Shown here: positions 9,930-21,299 of the stretch, in pieces
Numbering within the stretch: the stretch's first letter is position 1
Layout of the letters: every line of letters starts with the position of its first letter
Origin: Macrostomum hystrix
Lineage: Eukaryota; Platyhelminthes; Macrostomidae
Assembly (NCBI GenBank): GCA_950097015.1
Contig: CATNEN010000038.1
Location: 34,248,501 to 34,312,500 of the forward strand
DNA length: 64,000 bases
Direction of reading: 5' to 3'
The notes under the pieces: generated by a model
Told to the model about the DNA's origin: nothing
What the model saw: the letters and a program-made list of their open reading frames with translations, nothing else
The model's database searches: none
Made by a program: the position numbers and the translations under genes

Positions 9930-12900
9930 CTAGATGATAGCTAAGGTCGCGACCGGGTCGCCTTGTCGTTGCGCCCGGCGCATCAGCAGCAGCCGCTGTT
10001 GCTGATCCTGCAGCCGATGCTGCACCAGCTGCTGGCCAAGTCCACCACTGGCCTCGTCGGTGGAGTCGCCGCACCGGCCGCAGGTCAGGGCGTTCATCAG
10101 GTGACGCCGAAATCTCCTGCTGATGACACACAGTGTCACCGGATTGCTGGCCGAATAGGCCGACGGCAGAACCTGCGAAAGTTTCAGACGGCTGGCTGCT
10201 GTATTTGCGGAGATAATCTACCTGATCAGTCCGCTGTACATCTCCCGTGTCTCATCTCTCCCCTTTCCATCTCTCCCGTGTCCCATCTCTCCCCTTTCTA
10301 TCTCTCGCGTGTCTCATCTCTCCTGTGTCTTATCTCTCACGTGTCCCATCTCTCCCCTGTCCCATCTCTCCCCCTGTCCTATCTCCCGTGTCTCATCGCT
10401 CCCATATCTAATGTCTTCCCAGTCTCATCTCTCCGCATTCAATCTTGTTGTGTTTTGGAATTCTTCTAAAAGAGTTATTTATGGTTACTGCATGGCCCCC
10501 TCGAGTCAGGTGAATGAAGACGGTAGATTTAATAAGAGAAAATAAGCAACAGGTTAGACAATCACCTTAGCAACCATCTTGAGCACCAGGAAGGGACCGC
10601 TGACCCTGTCGGCCCAGAAAAAGAAGTGCAGCATCACCAGGTAGTCGGGGCCCCAGGCAACGAAGAACACGAGTGCTAGGCAGAGGGACAGCTTGGCCAG
10701 CTTCTTGCGACCCTCGAAGGCGTTGCTGGCAGCGGCTGAAGCACCGGCTGGCCCAGAGCCGTCACCGGCTGCGCTTCTCATCAGTTTGCCAGCCATTTTG
10801 CCATAGAACAGAGCGATTAGGAGGCCAGGCGCTAGGTAATAGGCCAGCAGTTTGCCAATCAGCATGCCCACACGAAAGCCGTCGCCCCAGGCGTCGGGGA
10901 AAGGAAAGCAGCTGCGCAGGGACAGGCAGCCGTTGGACTTGTTGAAGCCGGCGACAGCGCCCGTGATGTTTTGTTTTTCGGCTGCCAATTCAGCGTCTAG
11001 CGGCAGAGGGACTCTGCGTTCGACTATGTGCGCGCCCAGTGTCCACGGTATCGATAGCAGGGCTGGGCGGGGTGGGTGATAAGCATGTTGCTCAACCTAG
11101 AGATGCACTTTTGAGATTCGTAATACTAAACAGTAATAATTATAATACGCCCCTAATAATAATAACTGATTACACCTGCCCGCATAGTGTCTTTTCTATT
11201 TGTAAAAATCATTTTACAAAGTCGCGATCAGGTGCCACCAGACACGCAGTTCTGCCGATTTCGCTGACTCCGGAGCACACACTCGCACACATTGTCATCG
11301 TCAGGCAGTGTACACTCCCACTGTGCCTTGGCGTATTTTGCACGACAGGACACGCGCCAAACCCTCTCTCTGCAGCTGCGCCACAAATCTAACGTGGCCT
11401 CGTCGCGGGATCGAGCTCAGCGACTTCGGTATCCCCCTAGGAGGGACGCCACACCCACCCTCAATTACCCAACTAATGCTGATACCCATTTAACAGCTGC
11501 TTGAACTGGAGCAATGCAGAGTTACGTGTCTTACTAAAATACACAAATCGTTCCAGTGGAGTGCGGAATCGAACCCCCGACCTCATGAGTCCGAATCTAC
11601 CCACTATAGGATACAACCCACTAACATAATTAGTTAATAACAATATTTGAGCGGTGCATCCAAAGGGTTTTTTCACATCAGTTCAGTCCATGGACTGGTA
11701 AGGGATGCCGCCTTACCGGAAACCGGATAATGCTATAGAGCAGGGGTAGGCAAACTTATTTGCTGGCGGGCCAAAGAGAGAGCCTAAAAGACGACAGCGG
11801 GCCGCATTTACTGTTTAAATATGAGATAGGGGAGAGATGAGACACGGGAGAGATGAGACACGGGAGAGATTAGACACAGGAAAGATGGGACACGAGAGAG
11901 ATGAGACACGGGAGAGATGAGACACGGGAGAGATGAGACACAGGAAAGATGGGACACGAGAGAGATGAGACACGGGAGAGATTAGACACGGGAGAGATTA
12001 GACACGGGAGAGATTAGACACGGGAGAGATTAGATACGGGAGAGATGAGACGCGAGAGAGATTAGACACGGGAGAGATTAGACACGGGAGAGATTAGACA
12101 CGGGAGAGATTAGACACGGGAGAGATTAGACACGGGAGAGATTAGACACGGGAGAGATTAGACACGGGAGAGATTAGACACGGGAGAGATTAGACACGGG
12201 AGAGATTAGACACGGGAGAAATTAGACACGGGAGAGATTAGACACGGGAGAGATTAGACACGGGAGAGATTAGACACGGGAGAGATTAGATACGGGAGAG
12301 ATGAGACGCGAGAGAGATTAGACACGGGAGAGATTAGACACGGGAGAGATTAGACACGGGAGAGATTAGACACGGGAGAGATTAGACACGGGAGAGATTA
12401 GACACGGGAGAAATTAGACACGGGAGAGATTAGACACGGGAGAGATTAGACACAGGAGAGATTAGATACGGGAGAGATGAGACGCGAGAGAGATGAAACA
12501 GGACACTGTAGATGTCAGAAGAGGCAACGGGCCGGATTTGGGAGCTTCGAGGGCCGCATCTGGCCCGCGGGCCGGAGTTTGCCGACCCCTGCTATAGAGC
12601 CAATTTTTACAGCCGTAGCAGGTAAACTGAAGCAGTGGTTAAGCTTAAGCTATAGCTCGCACATAAGATCCCATCCACATACACTATCTATGCACTTGTC
12701 AGCCGTCTGCAAGTGGAGGCACGGCAAAGGTTGATATTCAGTTCGATTCATATGTGGCAATACGGACGCGGACCACAGCTAGCAACCCAATGCTCGATCA
12801 TCAGTCCAACCGCTGAATCGACTTCTCTCCTCTCCTATTTATCATCTTGTTATCTATCCTCACTGGGGACTGACAAGCATGCAGGCTTTCATCGGCATTG

Positions 12901-15900
12901 GCGGAACTCTCACTTGGCAACTGAATGAAGTACTGCTTCTTTTGATACGAGTAGCAAACCTGTAAATTATCAAGGACATGGAGACTTGACTCTCACTTCA
13001 CTCTCCCTCACTTCACTCTCCCTCACATCACTCTCCCTCACTTCACTCTCCCTCACATCACTCTCCCTCACTTCACTCTCCCTCACTTCACTCTCCCTCA
13101 CTTCACTCTCCCTCACTTCACTCTCCCTCACTTCACTCTCCCTCACATCACTCTCCCTCACTTCACTCTCACTCACATCACTCTCCCTCACTTCACTCTC
13201 CCTCACTTCACTCTCCCTCACTTCACTCTCCCTCACATCACTCTCCTTCACTTCACTCTCCCTCACTTCACTCTCCCTCACATCACTCTCCCTCACATCA
13301 CTCTCCCTCACATCACTCTCCCTCACATCACTCTCCCTCACTCTACTCTCCCTCACTCAATTCTCCCTCACTTCACTTTCCTCTCCACTAACTCTTCAAT
13401 CTGATCTTCCTGTACTTTTAGGTGACATGACATGGCATATTTCATTTGTAGTCACTAATACGAATGTTAGCTTATGGTCATCAGTGCTTCACAGTTTACA
13501 GTTTATTGCGAAAACTGTTTTAAAAAAATTGACATTTCAGTAGTTAATAGTGATAAAAAAACTGCTAAAACTTAGCTTATAAAAGTGCAGCTCACCAGCC
13601 AGCAGCCAGCCAGGCCAATCTTAGGAATGAGATTCGGGTGTGAACTTGTCAGCGCAGCCATCGGGCGCGTGATTGCTAAGCACCTGCGCGATGTGATTGT
13701 AATTGTGTTTTGTTAGGCGTGAATATCGATTTCGTTAAATTAAGAGGTGTTAATATATTATTTTAAATTAACAGATTTTGAGCCATCGATGAACTTTTAG
13801 TTGACCCACTGACTCAATGACTCACTGACCCAATGACCCACTAACCCAATGGCCTACTGACTCAATGACCCACTGAACCAATGACCCACTGACTCAATGA
13901 CCCACTGACTCAATGACCCACTGACTCAATGACCCTCTGACTCAATGACCCACTGACTCAATGACCCACTGACTCAATGACCCACTGACTCAATGACCCA
14001 CTGAACCAATGACCCACTGACTCAATGACCCACTGACCCAATGGCCTACTGACTCAATGACCCACTGAACCAATGAGCCACTGATCCAATGACCCACTGA
14101 CTCAATGACCCACTGACTCAATGACCCACTGACTCAATGACCCACTGACTCAATGGCCCACTGACTTAACGACCCAATGACTCAAGAGAGTCCATGACCC
14201 ATTTAATAGTTTAGCCATGGATGCTAGTTAAAGCCCAGCATTTTTGTAGGCCTTAGAAATTAAATCCCTATCCATTAATTCCCATATTAGTCACCCATGA
14301 TAGTACAGGCGCACCCACAAAGGCTGCAATATTTGTCTCTCGATTCCAATATGAAGATTCAATAAAAATTGAAAAGCTATTTGTTGAGGCCTAGATTTGA
14401 TTGATTTTTTTCAATTATTCGACAATCGATTTAGCAATTGAGAATTTCTAGCCGTGGGGTGCTCAAACAAGGAGAAATATCTAGGCAGACTCTAGATACA
14501 TAAAATTTGAATTTAGTAACTAAACTTTTTGTAATTTCTTAGGAAAGTATTTTGAGCTTTTATTTACACACCTTCACTCAATACTTGTCTTACTGATTTT
14601 GATTCTCTGCAGTCATGAGTCTCACTCATTCTCTAAATCCTTCCCGGTTCTCCTCTCTCTCCTTCTCTCTTTCTTTTTCTTTCTCTCCTTCCCTCTTTCT
14701 TTTTCTTTCTCTCCTTCTCTCTTTCTTTTTCTTTCTCTCCTTCCCTCTTTCTTTTTCTTTCTCTCCTTCCCTCTTTCTTTTTCTTTCTCTCCTTCCCTCT
14801 TTCTTTTTCTTTCTCTCCTTCCCTCTTTCTTTTTCTTTCTCTCCTTCCCTCTTTCTTTTTCTTTCTCTCCTTCCCTCTTTCTTTTTCTTTCTCTCCTTCC
14901 CTCTTTCTTTTTCTTTCTCTCCTTCTCTCTTTCTTTTTCTTTCTCTCCTTCTCTCTTTCTTTTTCTTTCTCTCCTTCCCTCTTTCTTTTTCTTTCTCTCC
15001 TTCTCACTTTCTTTTTCTTTCTCTCCTTCTCTCTCTCTTTTTCTTTCTCTCCTTCTCTCTTTCTTTTTCTTTCTCTCCTTCTCTCTCTCTTTTTCTTTCT
15101 CTCCTTCTCTCTCTCTTTTTCTTTCTCTCCTTCTCTCTCTCTTTTTCTTTCTCTCCTTCTCTCTCTTTTTCTTTCTCTCCTTCTCTCTCTCTCTTTCTTT
15201 CTCTCCTTCTCTCTCTCTTTTTCTTTCTCTCCTTCTCTCTCTCTTTTTCTTTCTCTCCTTCTCTCTTTCTTTTTCTTTCTCTCCTTCTCTCTTTCTTTTT
15301 CTTTCTCTCCTTCTCTCTCTCTTTTTCTTTCTCTCCTTCTCTCTTTCTTTTTCTTTCTCTCCTTCTCTCTCTCTTTTTCTTTCTCTCCTTCTCTCTTTCT
15401 TTTTCTTTCTCTCCTTCTCTCTCTCTTTTTCTTTCTCTCCTTCTCTCTTTCTTTTTCTTTCTCTCCTTCTCTCTCTCTTTTTCTTTCTCTCCTTCTCTCT
15501 CTCTTTTTCTTTCTCTCCTTCTCTCTCTCTTTTTCTTTCTCTCCTTCTCTCTCTCTTTTTCTTTCTCTCCTTCTCTCTTTCTTTTTCTTTCTCTCCTTCT
15601 CTCTCTCTTTTTCTTTCTCTCCTTCCCTCTTTCTTTTTATTTCTCTCCTTCCCTCTTTCTTTTTCTTTCTCTCCTTCTCTCTCCATTATTATCTCGCTCA
15701 TTCTCTCTCTTTATAACAGAGCAATAATCTGATTGGTTCGTTTGATAATGTAAATGCAATGAGATTGGATGAGTGACTAATGATGCCTCTACTCTATTTT
15801 TGAGACCGTGAAAAAAGCACTTCAAAAAGCAACAACAGATCCTAAATTTACATTCTCAATTTGTTTTTGAGGAAATTGACACTTTTGTTTTAACGCAGAG

Positions 15901-17217
15901 TAGGAAGAAAATATATTAGGTGTGAATAAAATTTTCGCATTTCTTCAACAGGACATACTTGCTGGCAGGTGATTGGCAGTACTTTAAGATCCCAGAAAAG
16001 GAAATGAAAGTGAGTTTTTTTGCTTGAAGTATGCACCTGTCCTTTGAGTAGCAGATTATCGTTAAGAGACTAGGAAAACCACTAGAAATTTATTTCTAAA
16101 CTTTTGATTTACTGCTGATACTGATTGTACTGTACTGTATATTGTAAGAGCGAGATAATTTGCAGATAGACAGGTGCAAATTCATTATCTATTCTACCAG
16201 CCTGCCTGTTGATGTTACCAGCCTACATGTTGATGTTAAACTAATTTAACTATATGATCTCTAAACTTATTCAAAACCACCCGCTCTTCATTTTCCTCTT
16301 TTTACGAATCATTCTTCCCATTGTGCTCATTCTTCTCACTGTGCTCACTCTTCCCATTGTGCTCATTCTTCTCACTGTGCTCACTCTTCCCATTTGTGCT
16401 CATTCTTTTCATTGTGTTCATTCTTCCCACTGAGCTCATTCTTCCTATTTTTGCTCATTCTTCCCATTGACTTCATTCTTCCCACTGAGCTCATTCTTCC
16501 TATTTTTGCTCATTCTTCGCTTTGTTTTCATTCATCCCATTGTGCTCATTCTTCTCACTGTGCTCATTCTTCTCACTGTGCTCATTCTTCCCATTTGTGC
16601 TCATTCTTCCCATTGTGTTCATTCTTCAAATTGTGCTCATTCTTGCCTTTGTGCTCGTTCTTTCCATTGTGTTCATTCTTCCCACTGAGCTCATTCTTCC
16701 CATTGTGCTCATTCTTCCCATAGTTTTCATTCTTCCCATTGTGCTCATTCTTCCCATAGTTTTCATTCTTCCCATAGTTTTCATTCTTCCCATTGTGTTC
16801 ATTCTTCCCATTGTGCTCATGCTTCTCTCCCCTATCGCAGTCTCACCTGTCGATGGACATCGCCAGCAGGGTGAATACTGACACGCCCAGCGTTAAGAAG
16901 CGACAAAAATACAGCGCCTTGCAGAAGAATAATGGCAACTCGACGCCGAAGGTGCTAATCAGATTGCACGGAATAAACAGCAGCAGGTAGATACAGTCGG
17001 CAATGGCCAGGTTAGTGATGAACACATTTGGCATTGTGCGCAGGCTACGTCGGGTGGCAACCACGCAGATGAGGGCAGCGTTGCCTACGAGACCAAATAC
17101 GAAAATGCAGATTTGCAGGGACACGTACACAGCGTCAAGGAGTCCGATTCGGGGCTTGTAGCCGATGCAACTGCAGTTGGCATCTGACGTCGAGAATTCA
17201 GCGCTGTTATTCCACAT
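9930..17217 (-). CDS. rhodopsin-family GPCR, peptide-receptor-like, four exons
   Basis: Exons on minus: 17217-16847, 13683-13596, about 11062-10566 and 10172-9930. Exon 1 starts MWNNSAEF with N-glycosylation sites, then TM1 (GLVGNAALICVV), TM2 (NLAIADCIYLLLFIPCN), the TM3 Cys and the end of TM3, SIDR. Exon 2 completes DRC-LAITRP (DRY replaced by DRC) and TM4 with GCW. Exon 3 has the end of TM4 (LLSIPWTLG), an extracellular loop with Cys, TM5, an Ala/Ser-rich third loop and TM6 with FVAWGP. Exon 4 has TM7 SASNPVTLC, in place of NPxxY, then SRRFRRHL and a Gln-rich tail. Phases agree at exons 1-2 and 3-4. The exon 2-3 joint is out by one base with the best acceptor (ccgcccag); the ctctag acceptor at 11097 keeps frame but adds about 11 residues within TM4. 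About 398 residues. The layout resembles galanin/allatostatin/kisspeptin-type receptors; the ligand is unknown. Confidence 0.85.
10237..10437. repeat. 16-bp satellite, intron 3 of GPCR
   Basis: About 13 diverged copies of a 16-bp unit related to catctctcccgtgtct. It is the reverse complement of the satellite inside the two hAT MITEs at 11741 and 17339. No hAT ends flank it here. It lies in the last GPCR intron. Confidence 0.85.
11150..11432 (-). mobile_element. tRNA-derived SINE, family 1, truncated copy
   Basis: Shares gccaccagacacgcag, ttcgctgactcc and tcgtcaggcagtgtacact with the family 1 copies at 26900, 33269 and 41963. The tRNA-like head is cut: the B-box (ggatcgagctc) is present but the A-box is missing, where it abuts a family 2 SINE. 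It lies in GPCR intron 2. Confidence 0.75.
11440..11625 (-). mobile_element. tRNA-derived SINE, family 2, copy b
   Basis: Contains gggacgccacacccaccctc, a gctgatacccatttaacagc body and, at the minus-strand 5' end, a B-box (ggggttcgattccgcac) with an A-box-like tatagtgggtag. Same family as 7545-7756. A short further piece (gttcagtccatggactgg) lies at 11680-11700. Confidence 0.8.
11733..12599. mobile_element. hAT-type MITE carrying a satellite, copy 1
   Basis: The element (11741-12591, 851 bp) has inverted ends caggggtaggcaaact and agtttgccgacccctg and GC-rich subterminal ggcccgcgggcc. It is flanked by a perfect 8-bp target duplication, ctatagag (11733-11740 and 12592-12599), the hAT hallmark. 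The interior is a 16-bp satellite. No transposase is encoded. It lies in GPCR intron 2. Confidence 0.93.
11825..12500. repeat. 16-bp satellite inside hAT MITE copy 1
   Basis: About 42 copies of the unit gacacgggagagatta. Early copies carry atgag or atggg in place of attag; later ones are highly uniform, showing recent homogenisation. Confidence 0.96.
12600..12965. other. intron sequence, nothing recognised
   Basis: Part of GPCR intron 2. I see no exon, RNA or repeat. Confidence 0.5.
12983..13390. repeat. 15-bp minisatellite
   Basis: About 27 copies of the 15-bp unit cttcactctccctca, with cttca/catca variants. As 15 is a multiple of three it reads open in several frames, giving pseudo-proteins. 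It lies in GPCR intron 2. Confidence 0.97.
13798..14190. repeat. 16-bp minisatellite
   Basis: About 24 copies of actgactcaatgaccc with variants (gaaccaat, gatccaat, ggcctac). It lies in GPCR intron 1, 115 bases from exon 2. Confidence 0.96.
14191..14630. other. intron sequence, nothing recognised
   Basis: AT-rich part of GPCR intron 1 without exons or repeats that I can see. Confidence 0.5.
14641..15690. repeat. 26-bp homopyrimidine minisatellite, 1.05 kb
   Basis: About 40 copies of a 26-bp unit, ctttctttttctttctctcc plus ttccct, made almost only of C and T on plus. Long open frames on both strands (Phe/Ser/Leu or Lys/Arg/Glu) are artefacts. Such mirror-rich tracts can form triplex DNA. Confidence 0.98.
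15691..16265. other. intron sequence, nothing recognised
   Basis: AT-rich part of GPCR intron 1. No coding-like exon on either strand that I can support. Confidence 0.5.
16290..16832. repeat. 18-bp minisatellite
   Basis: About 30 copies of ctcattcttcccattgtg, with variants cactgagctc, catagttttc and catttgtgctc. It starts 15 bases inside the intron from the GPCR exon 1 donor at 16846. Confidence 0.95.
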
Positions 17218-17330
17218 GCTGTCGTTGGCGTATTCTACAGGGAATGTCGGATACAGACAAGTAATGGCTCTGTAGGAACTCGTTAAAGATATAGTAGATA
17301 ATGGGAGACCAATACGAGCAACCAATGACT

Positions 17331-17878
17331 GTCTATGGCAGGGGTCGGCAAACTTATTAGCTAGCGGGCCAAAAAGAGAACCTAAAAGACGGCAGCGGGC
17401 CGCATTGACTGTAGAAATATAAGAGAAATATATCAGAGATAGGGAAGAGACGATATGACGGGGAGATGAGAAAGGGGAGAGATGAGACAGAGGAGAGATG
17501 AGACAGAGGAGAGACGAGAGGCGGTAGAGATAACACACGGGAGAGGTGAGACAAAGGAGAGATAAGGCACGGGAGAGACTAGACACGGGGGAGATGAGAA
17601 AGGGGAGAGACGAGACACGGGGGAGATACAGGGGAGAGATAACACACGGGAGAGATGAGGCACAGGAGAGGTGAGACACGGGGGAGATGAGAAAGGGGAG
17701 AGACGAGACACGGGGGAGATAAGACAGGGGAAAGGTGACACACGGGAGAGATGGGATAGGGGAAAGATGAAACAGTATATACTATAGTTGTCGGAAGGCC
17801 GGGCAACGGACCGGATTTAAGAGCTTTGAGGGCCGCATCTGGCCCGCGGGCCGGAGTTTGCCGACCTCTGGTCTATGG
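17331..17878. mobile_element. hAT-type MITE carrying a satellite, copy 2
   Basis: The element (17339-17870, 532 bp) has ends caggggtcggcaaact and agtttgccgacctctg. A perfect 8-bp duplication gtctatgg flanks it (17331-17338 and 17871-17878). Ends and subterminal regions match copy 1. The interior is a shorter, more diverged 16-bp satellite. It lies just upstream of GPCR exon 1. Confidence 0.93.
17450..17775. repeat. 16-bp satellite inside hAT MITE copy 2
   Basis: About 20 diverged copies related to gacacgggagagatga, mixed with aggggagagatgag and gggggagatgag variants. Same family as 11825-12500. Confidence 0.9.
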
Positions 17879-18430
17879 CCACGTTTCGCAATATCTGTCT
17901 TGCTTAACTGCCCATAACTTTGGGCATAGACATTTAGAGCGTGCAAACAATGATGACGCGAGAGAACATGATAGACGCTGCAACTGCCTATGGGTTATGA
18001 CCGAGGCAGTGACCGAGGGCGCTTCGCCCATAGACAGTACAGACGAGAGCTGCGCGCTCTCGATGAAAAACATCCTGGCACTCATAGCCCATTGATAAGT
18101 CGGTTCTTTACGTTCACTTTAGACAACATAATTGGAGGCGTCGGAGTTGGAAGTTATGAAGTAGGTAATAAATAAATGATATGCTGCAAACATCTTATTT
18201 CTGTCAGACATCGCGAAATAAATCCGCGGTTGGATAAAAACAGGGTAGAAACTGTAGAAATTCCTAGTTAAACACTAAGTTTAAAAAAGTTGAGTGCGAG
18301 ACTTCAAAGAAAGGCAATGCGGTAGAAATTCCACAATATTCGAATGAGAGACTTTTAACTAAGTAGTGACAATCTTATTAAGTAAAAAATAGTTCACAAT
18401 ATATGAGACTGATCAAAAAAAGTAATAATG
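17879..18430. other. spacer, nothing recognised
   Basis: Likely upstream region of the minus-strand GPCR. A minus frame of about 70 codons at 17873-18085 has no recognisable content. No promoter motif that I can defend. Confidence 0.45.
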
Positions 18431-18436
18431 AGAGAG

Positions 18437-19500
18437 TAATAATCGAGTGACTGACAAGAGTAGAGAGTGACAATCGAGTGACTGACAAGAAGAGAGAGTG
18501 CCAATCGAGTGACTGACAAGAAGAGAGAGTGACAATCGAGTGACTGACAAGAAGAGAGAGTGACAACCGAGTGACTGACAAGAGTAGAGAGTGACAATCG
18601 AGTGACTGACAAGAAGAGAGAGTGATAATCGAGTGACTGACAAGAAGAGAGAGTGACAATCGAGTGACTGACAAGAGTAGAGAGTGACAACCGAGTGACT
18701 GACAAGAAGAGAGAGTGACATCCGAGTGACTGACAAGAGTAGAGACTGACAATCGAGTGACTGACAAGAAGAGAGAGTGACAACCGAGTGACTGACAAGA
18801 GTAGAGAGTGACAATCGAGTGACTGACAAGAAGAGAGAGTGATAATCGAGTGACTGACAAGAAGAGAGAGTGACAATCGAGTGACTGACAAGAGTAGAGA
18901 GTGACAACCGAGTGACTGACAAGAAGAGAGAGTGACATCCGAGTGACTGACAAGAGTAGAGAGTGACAATCGAGTGACTGACAAGAAGAGAGAGTGACAA
19001 CCGAGTGACTGACAAGAGTAGAGAGTGACAATCGAGTGACTGACAAGAGTAGAGAGTGATAATCGAGTCACTGACAAGAGTAGAGAGTGACATCCGAGTG
19101 ACTGACAAGAGTAGAGAGTGATAACCGAGTGACTGACAAGAAGAGAGAGTGACATCCGAGAGACTGACAAGAGTAGAGACTGACAATCGAGTGACTGACA
19201 AGAAGAGAGAGTGACAACCGAGTGACTGACAAGAGTAGAGAGTGACAATCGAGTGACTGACAAGAGTAGAGAGTGATAATCGAGTCACTGACAAGAAGAG
19301 AGAGTGATAATCGAGTGACTGACAAGAAGAGAGAGTGATAATCGAGTGACTGACAAGAAGAGAGAGTGACATCTGAGTGACTGACAAGAGTAGAGAGTGA
19401 CAATCGAGTGACTGACAAGAGTAGAGAGTGACAATCGAGTGACTGACAAGAAGAGAGAGTGAAAATCAGGAGACTGACAAGAAGATAGTTATCGAGTGAG
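18437..19500. repeat. 31-bp minisatellite
   Basis: About 34 copies of a 31-bp unit with core gagtgactgacaagaagaga. Variants (agtagag versus agagag; caatc, caacc, catcc, taatc) recur in blocks, suggesting higher-order duplications. Since 31 is not a multiple of three, overlapping open frames of up to 324 codons arise on minus. Confidence 0.97.
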
Positions 19501-20045
19501 TGGAGTGACAAGGTAGGACTGATTATCGAGTGAAGTTACAAAGATGAGACTGGTGTTAAGCAGTGACACAAGACTTTGATCTGTTTTGATTATGTAATTT
19601 GCTCTTAAGGCAGAAAAACTTCTTTAGTGTCGATTTTTACACCCCACGGTTCGCGAGAGTAAACACCATGCATGCGGCAGAGTGTAAAGATAATTTTATT
19701 GATTACCAAATAAACTGGTGACAGGTGAGTTGAAATTTGAAGCTGAGTTAACATTATGAAATTGTACACTCATTGAGCAAACTCACATTGTAGCCAAGAT
19801 CAATATTGTTAATAACTGCAGTGTCTGGATGCCGGCAGAGCTTGCAGCTGTTGTTGATTTGAAGTGTGAGAGGGCAGTATTAGCCTTGCGAGACCAGCAT
19901 TTACACTGAATTTAGCCTGCTGAGCTGGCCTAGTCTCTGATTGGCTGGGCATTAGCTAGGCGATTGGGGCTTGCTGCCTGCCGAATGGCTGCCAATGATA
20001 GCAGAAATGACAGCCAAGATAAGATAAATTGGGAGAAAAAGCTGA
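19501..20045. other. spacer, nothing recognised
   Basis: Mixed-composition sequence between two tandem arrays. No gene or RNA is supported. Confidence 0.5.
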
Positions 20046-20049
20046 CAGG

Positions 20050-20393
<344 letters not shown>

Positions 20394-21054
20394 TAAAGCA
20401 ATGAGGCGGATATGGGAACTAAATGTGGGATAATTAATCTAGCTGCAGTAAATACTGAAGCAAATCCTTTTGCGAATCCTTGAAAAAGAGGATCCTATCT
20501 GTGACAAGCAGCAGCTCTCGCTGATTTAAAAATCCAAAGCGCGGTCGGGTTCAATGAAATCTTTCAGCCGACGTCGGCCCGATGACCCTACGCTGCAGCT
20601 GTTATATACGCATATGTGTAATTCGATTTCGCCGCTTCCACAAAAAGCCGTTCGCCCTGAAGTCAGGTCAGGGCTAAAGAGGCTTGTCCTCGGGACATCA
20701 AAGGGTCGAGCTGGTGATATTACTATGGCATTGAGGAGCAGTGAGAATTCTCTAATCCATGAGTAGAAATTTTGTTCAGTTTGTCGAGCTCAACGATATC
20801 AGATTTCTCACATAGCTCCTTGTGTGGATTTAAATCGATTTTTTCTTAATCGACAGCTTTTTTAAACAGCCGGTTTAAATCTCCCATCCGAGCGAAATGT
20901 GCGCCTAGTGACGATTTCATCACTTGAGTCTAAATTAAGCGTAGCTATAAGCTTTCGTTGAGATCCTTTTGAATCACTATTGACGCCAATGCTTTTGGAT
21001 ATTGGTCTCGGCGCTATCTTTCTCTGAGGTGTTGGCTCAGGCTAGTCGAGATTT
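20394..21054. other. spacer, nothing recognised
   Basis: No supported gene. A 70-codon frame at 20554-20766 has no recognisable domain and no splice context. Confidence 0.5.
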
Positions 21055-21218
21055 GTCTATGGCTAGAACCATTGGGGTCAGTGGCAGAGCGGTTAACACG
21101 TTTTCCTTTCGCAACAAGGTCCCTAAGCTCGACTCCGCGGATAGGCCATAGGATACGCGGATCTGTATACTTTGTAGACAGACCCAGATTTTAACAGTGA
21201 AACTTATTCGTCTATGGC
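21055..21218 (+). mobile_element. short tRNA-headed SINE-like element
   Basis: Element 21064-21209 is flanked by a 9-bp direct repeat, gtctatggc. Its head has a polymerase III A-box (agtggcagagcgg) and a decayed B-box (aagctcgactccgc), like the head of SINE family 1, but the rest is different and ends near 21200. It is a SINE-related insertion or tRNA pseudogene rather than a working tRNA gene: no intact cloverleaf is evident. Confidence 0.55.
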
Positions 21219-21299
21219 AATCTTACATCTGTCACAAAGTATAAGTTCAAATCTGTCAGAGATACATATGTTGACAGCAACGCGAGTTCACAACCATTT

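Noticed and set aside
10309-10545. Plus-strand Ser/Leu/Pro frames
   Set aside because: They lie in the 16-bp satellite within the minus-strand GPCR intron. The same holds for minus frames at 17357-17806.
14599-15732. Open frames of 359-377 codons on both strands (Phe/Ser/Leu-rich and Lys/Arg/Glu-rich)
   Set aside because: They arise from the stop-free 26-bp homopyrimidine repeat; all frames are open together and there is no non-repeat coding sequence.
18378-19511. Minus-strand frames of up to 324 codons with SVTRLSLS-type repeats
   Set aside because: The 31-bp repeat cycles through all frames without stops; there are no domains.
21068-21145. Possible true tRNA gene
   Set aside because: A-box and B-box-like parts exist but arms do not pair into a full cloverleaf, and the same head occurs on the SINEs.
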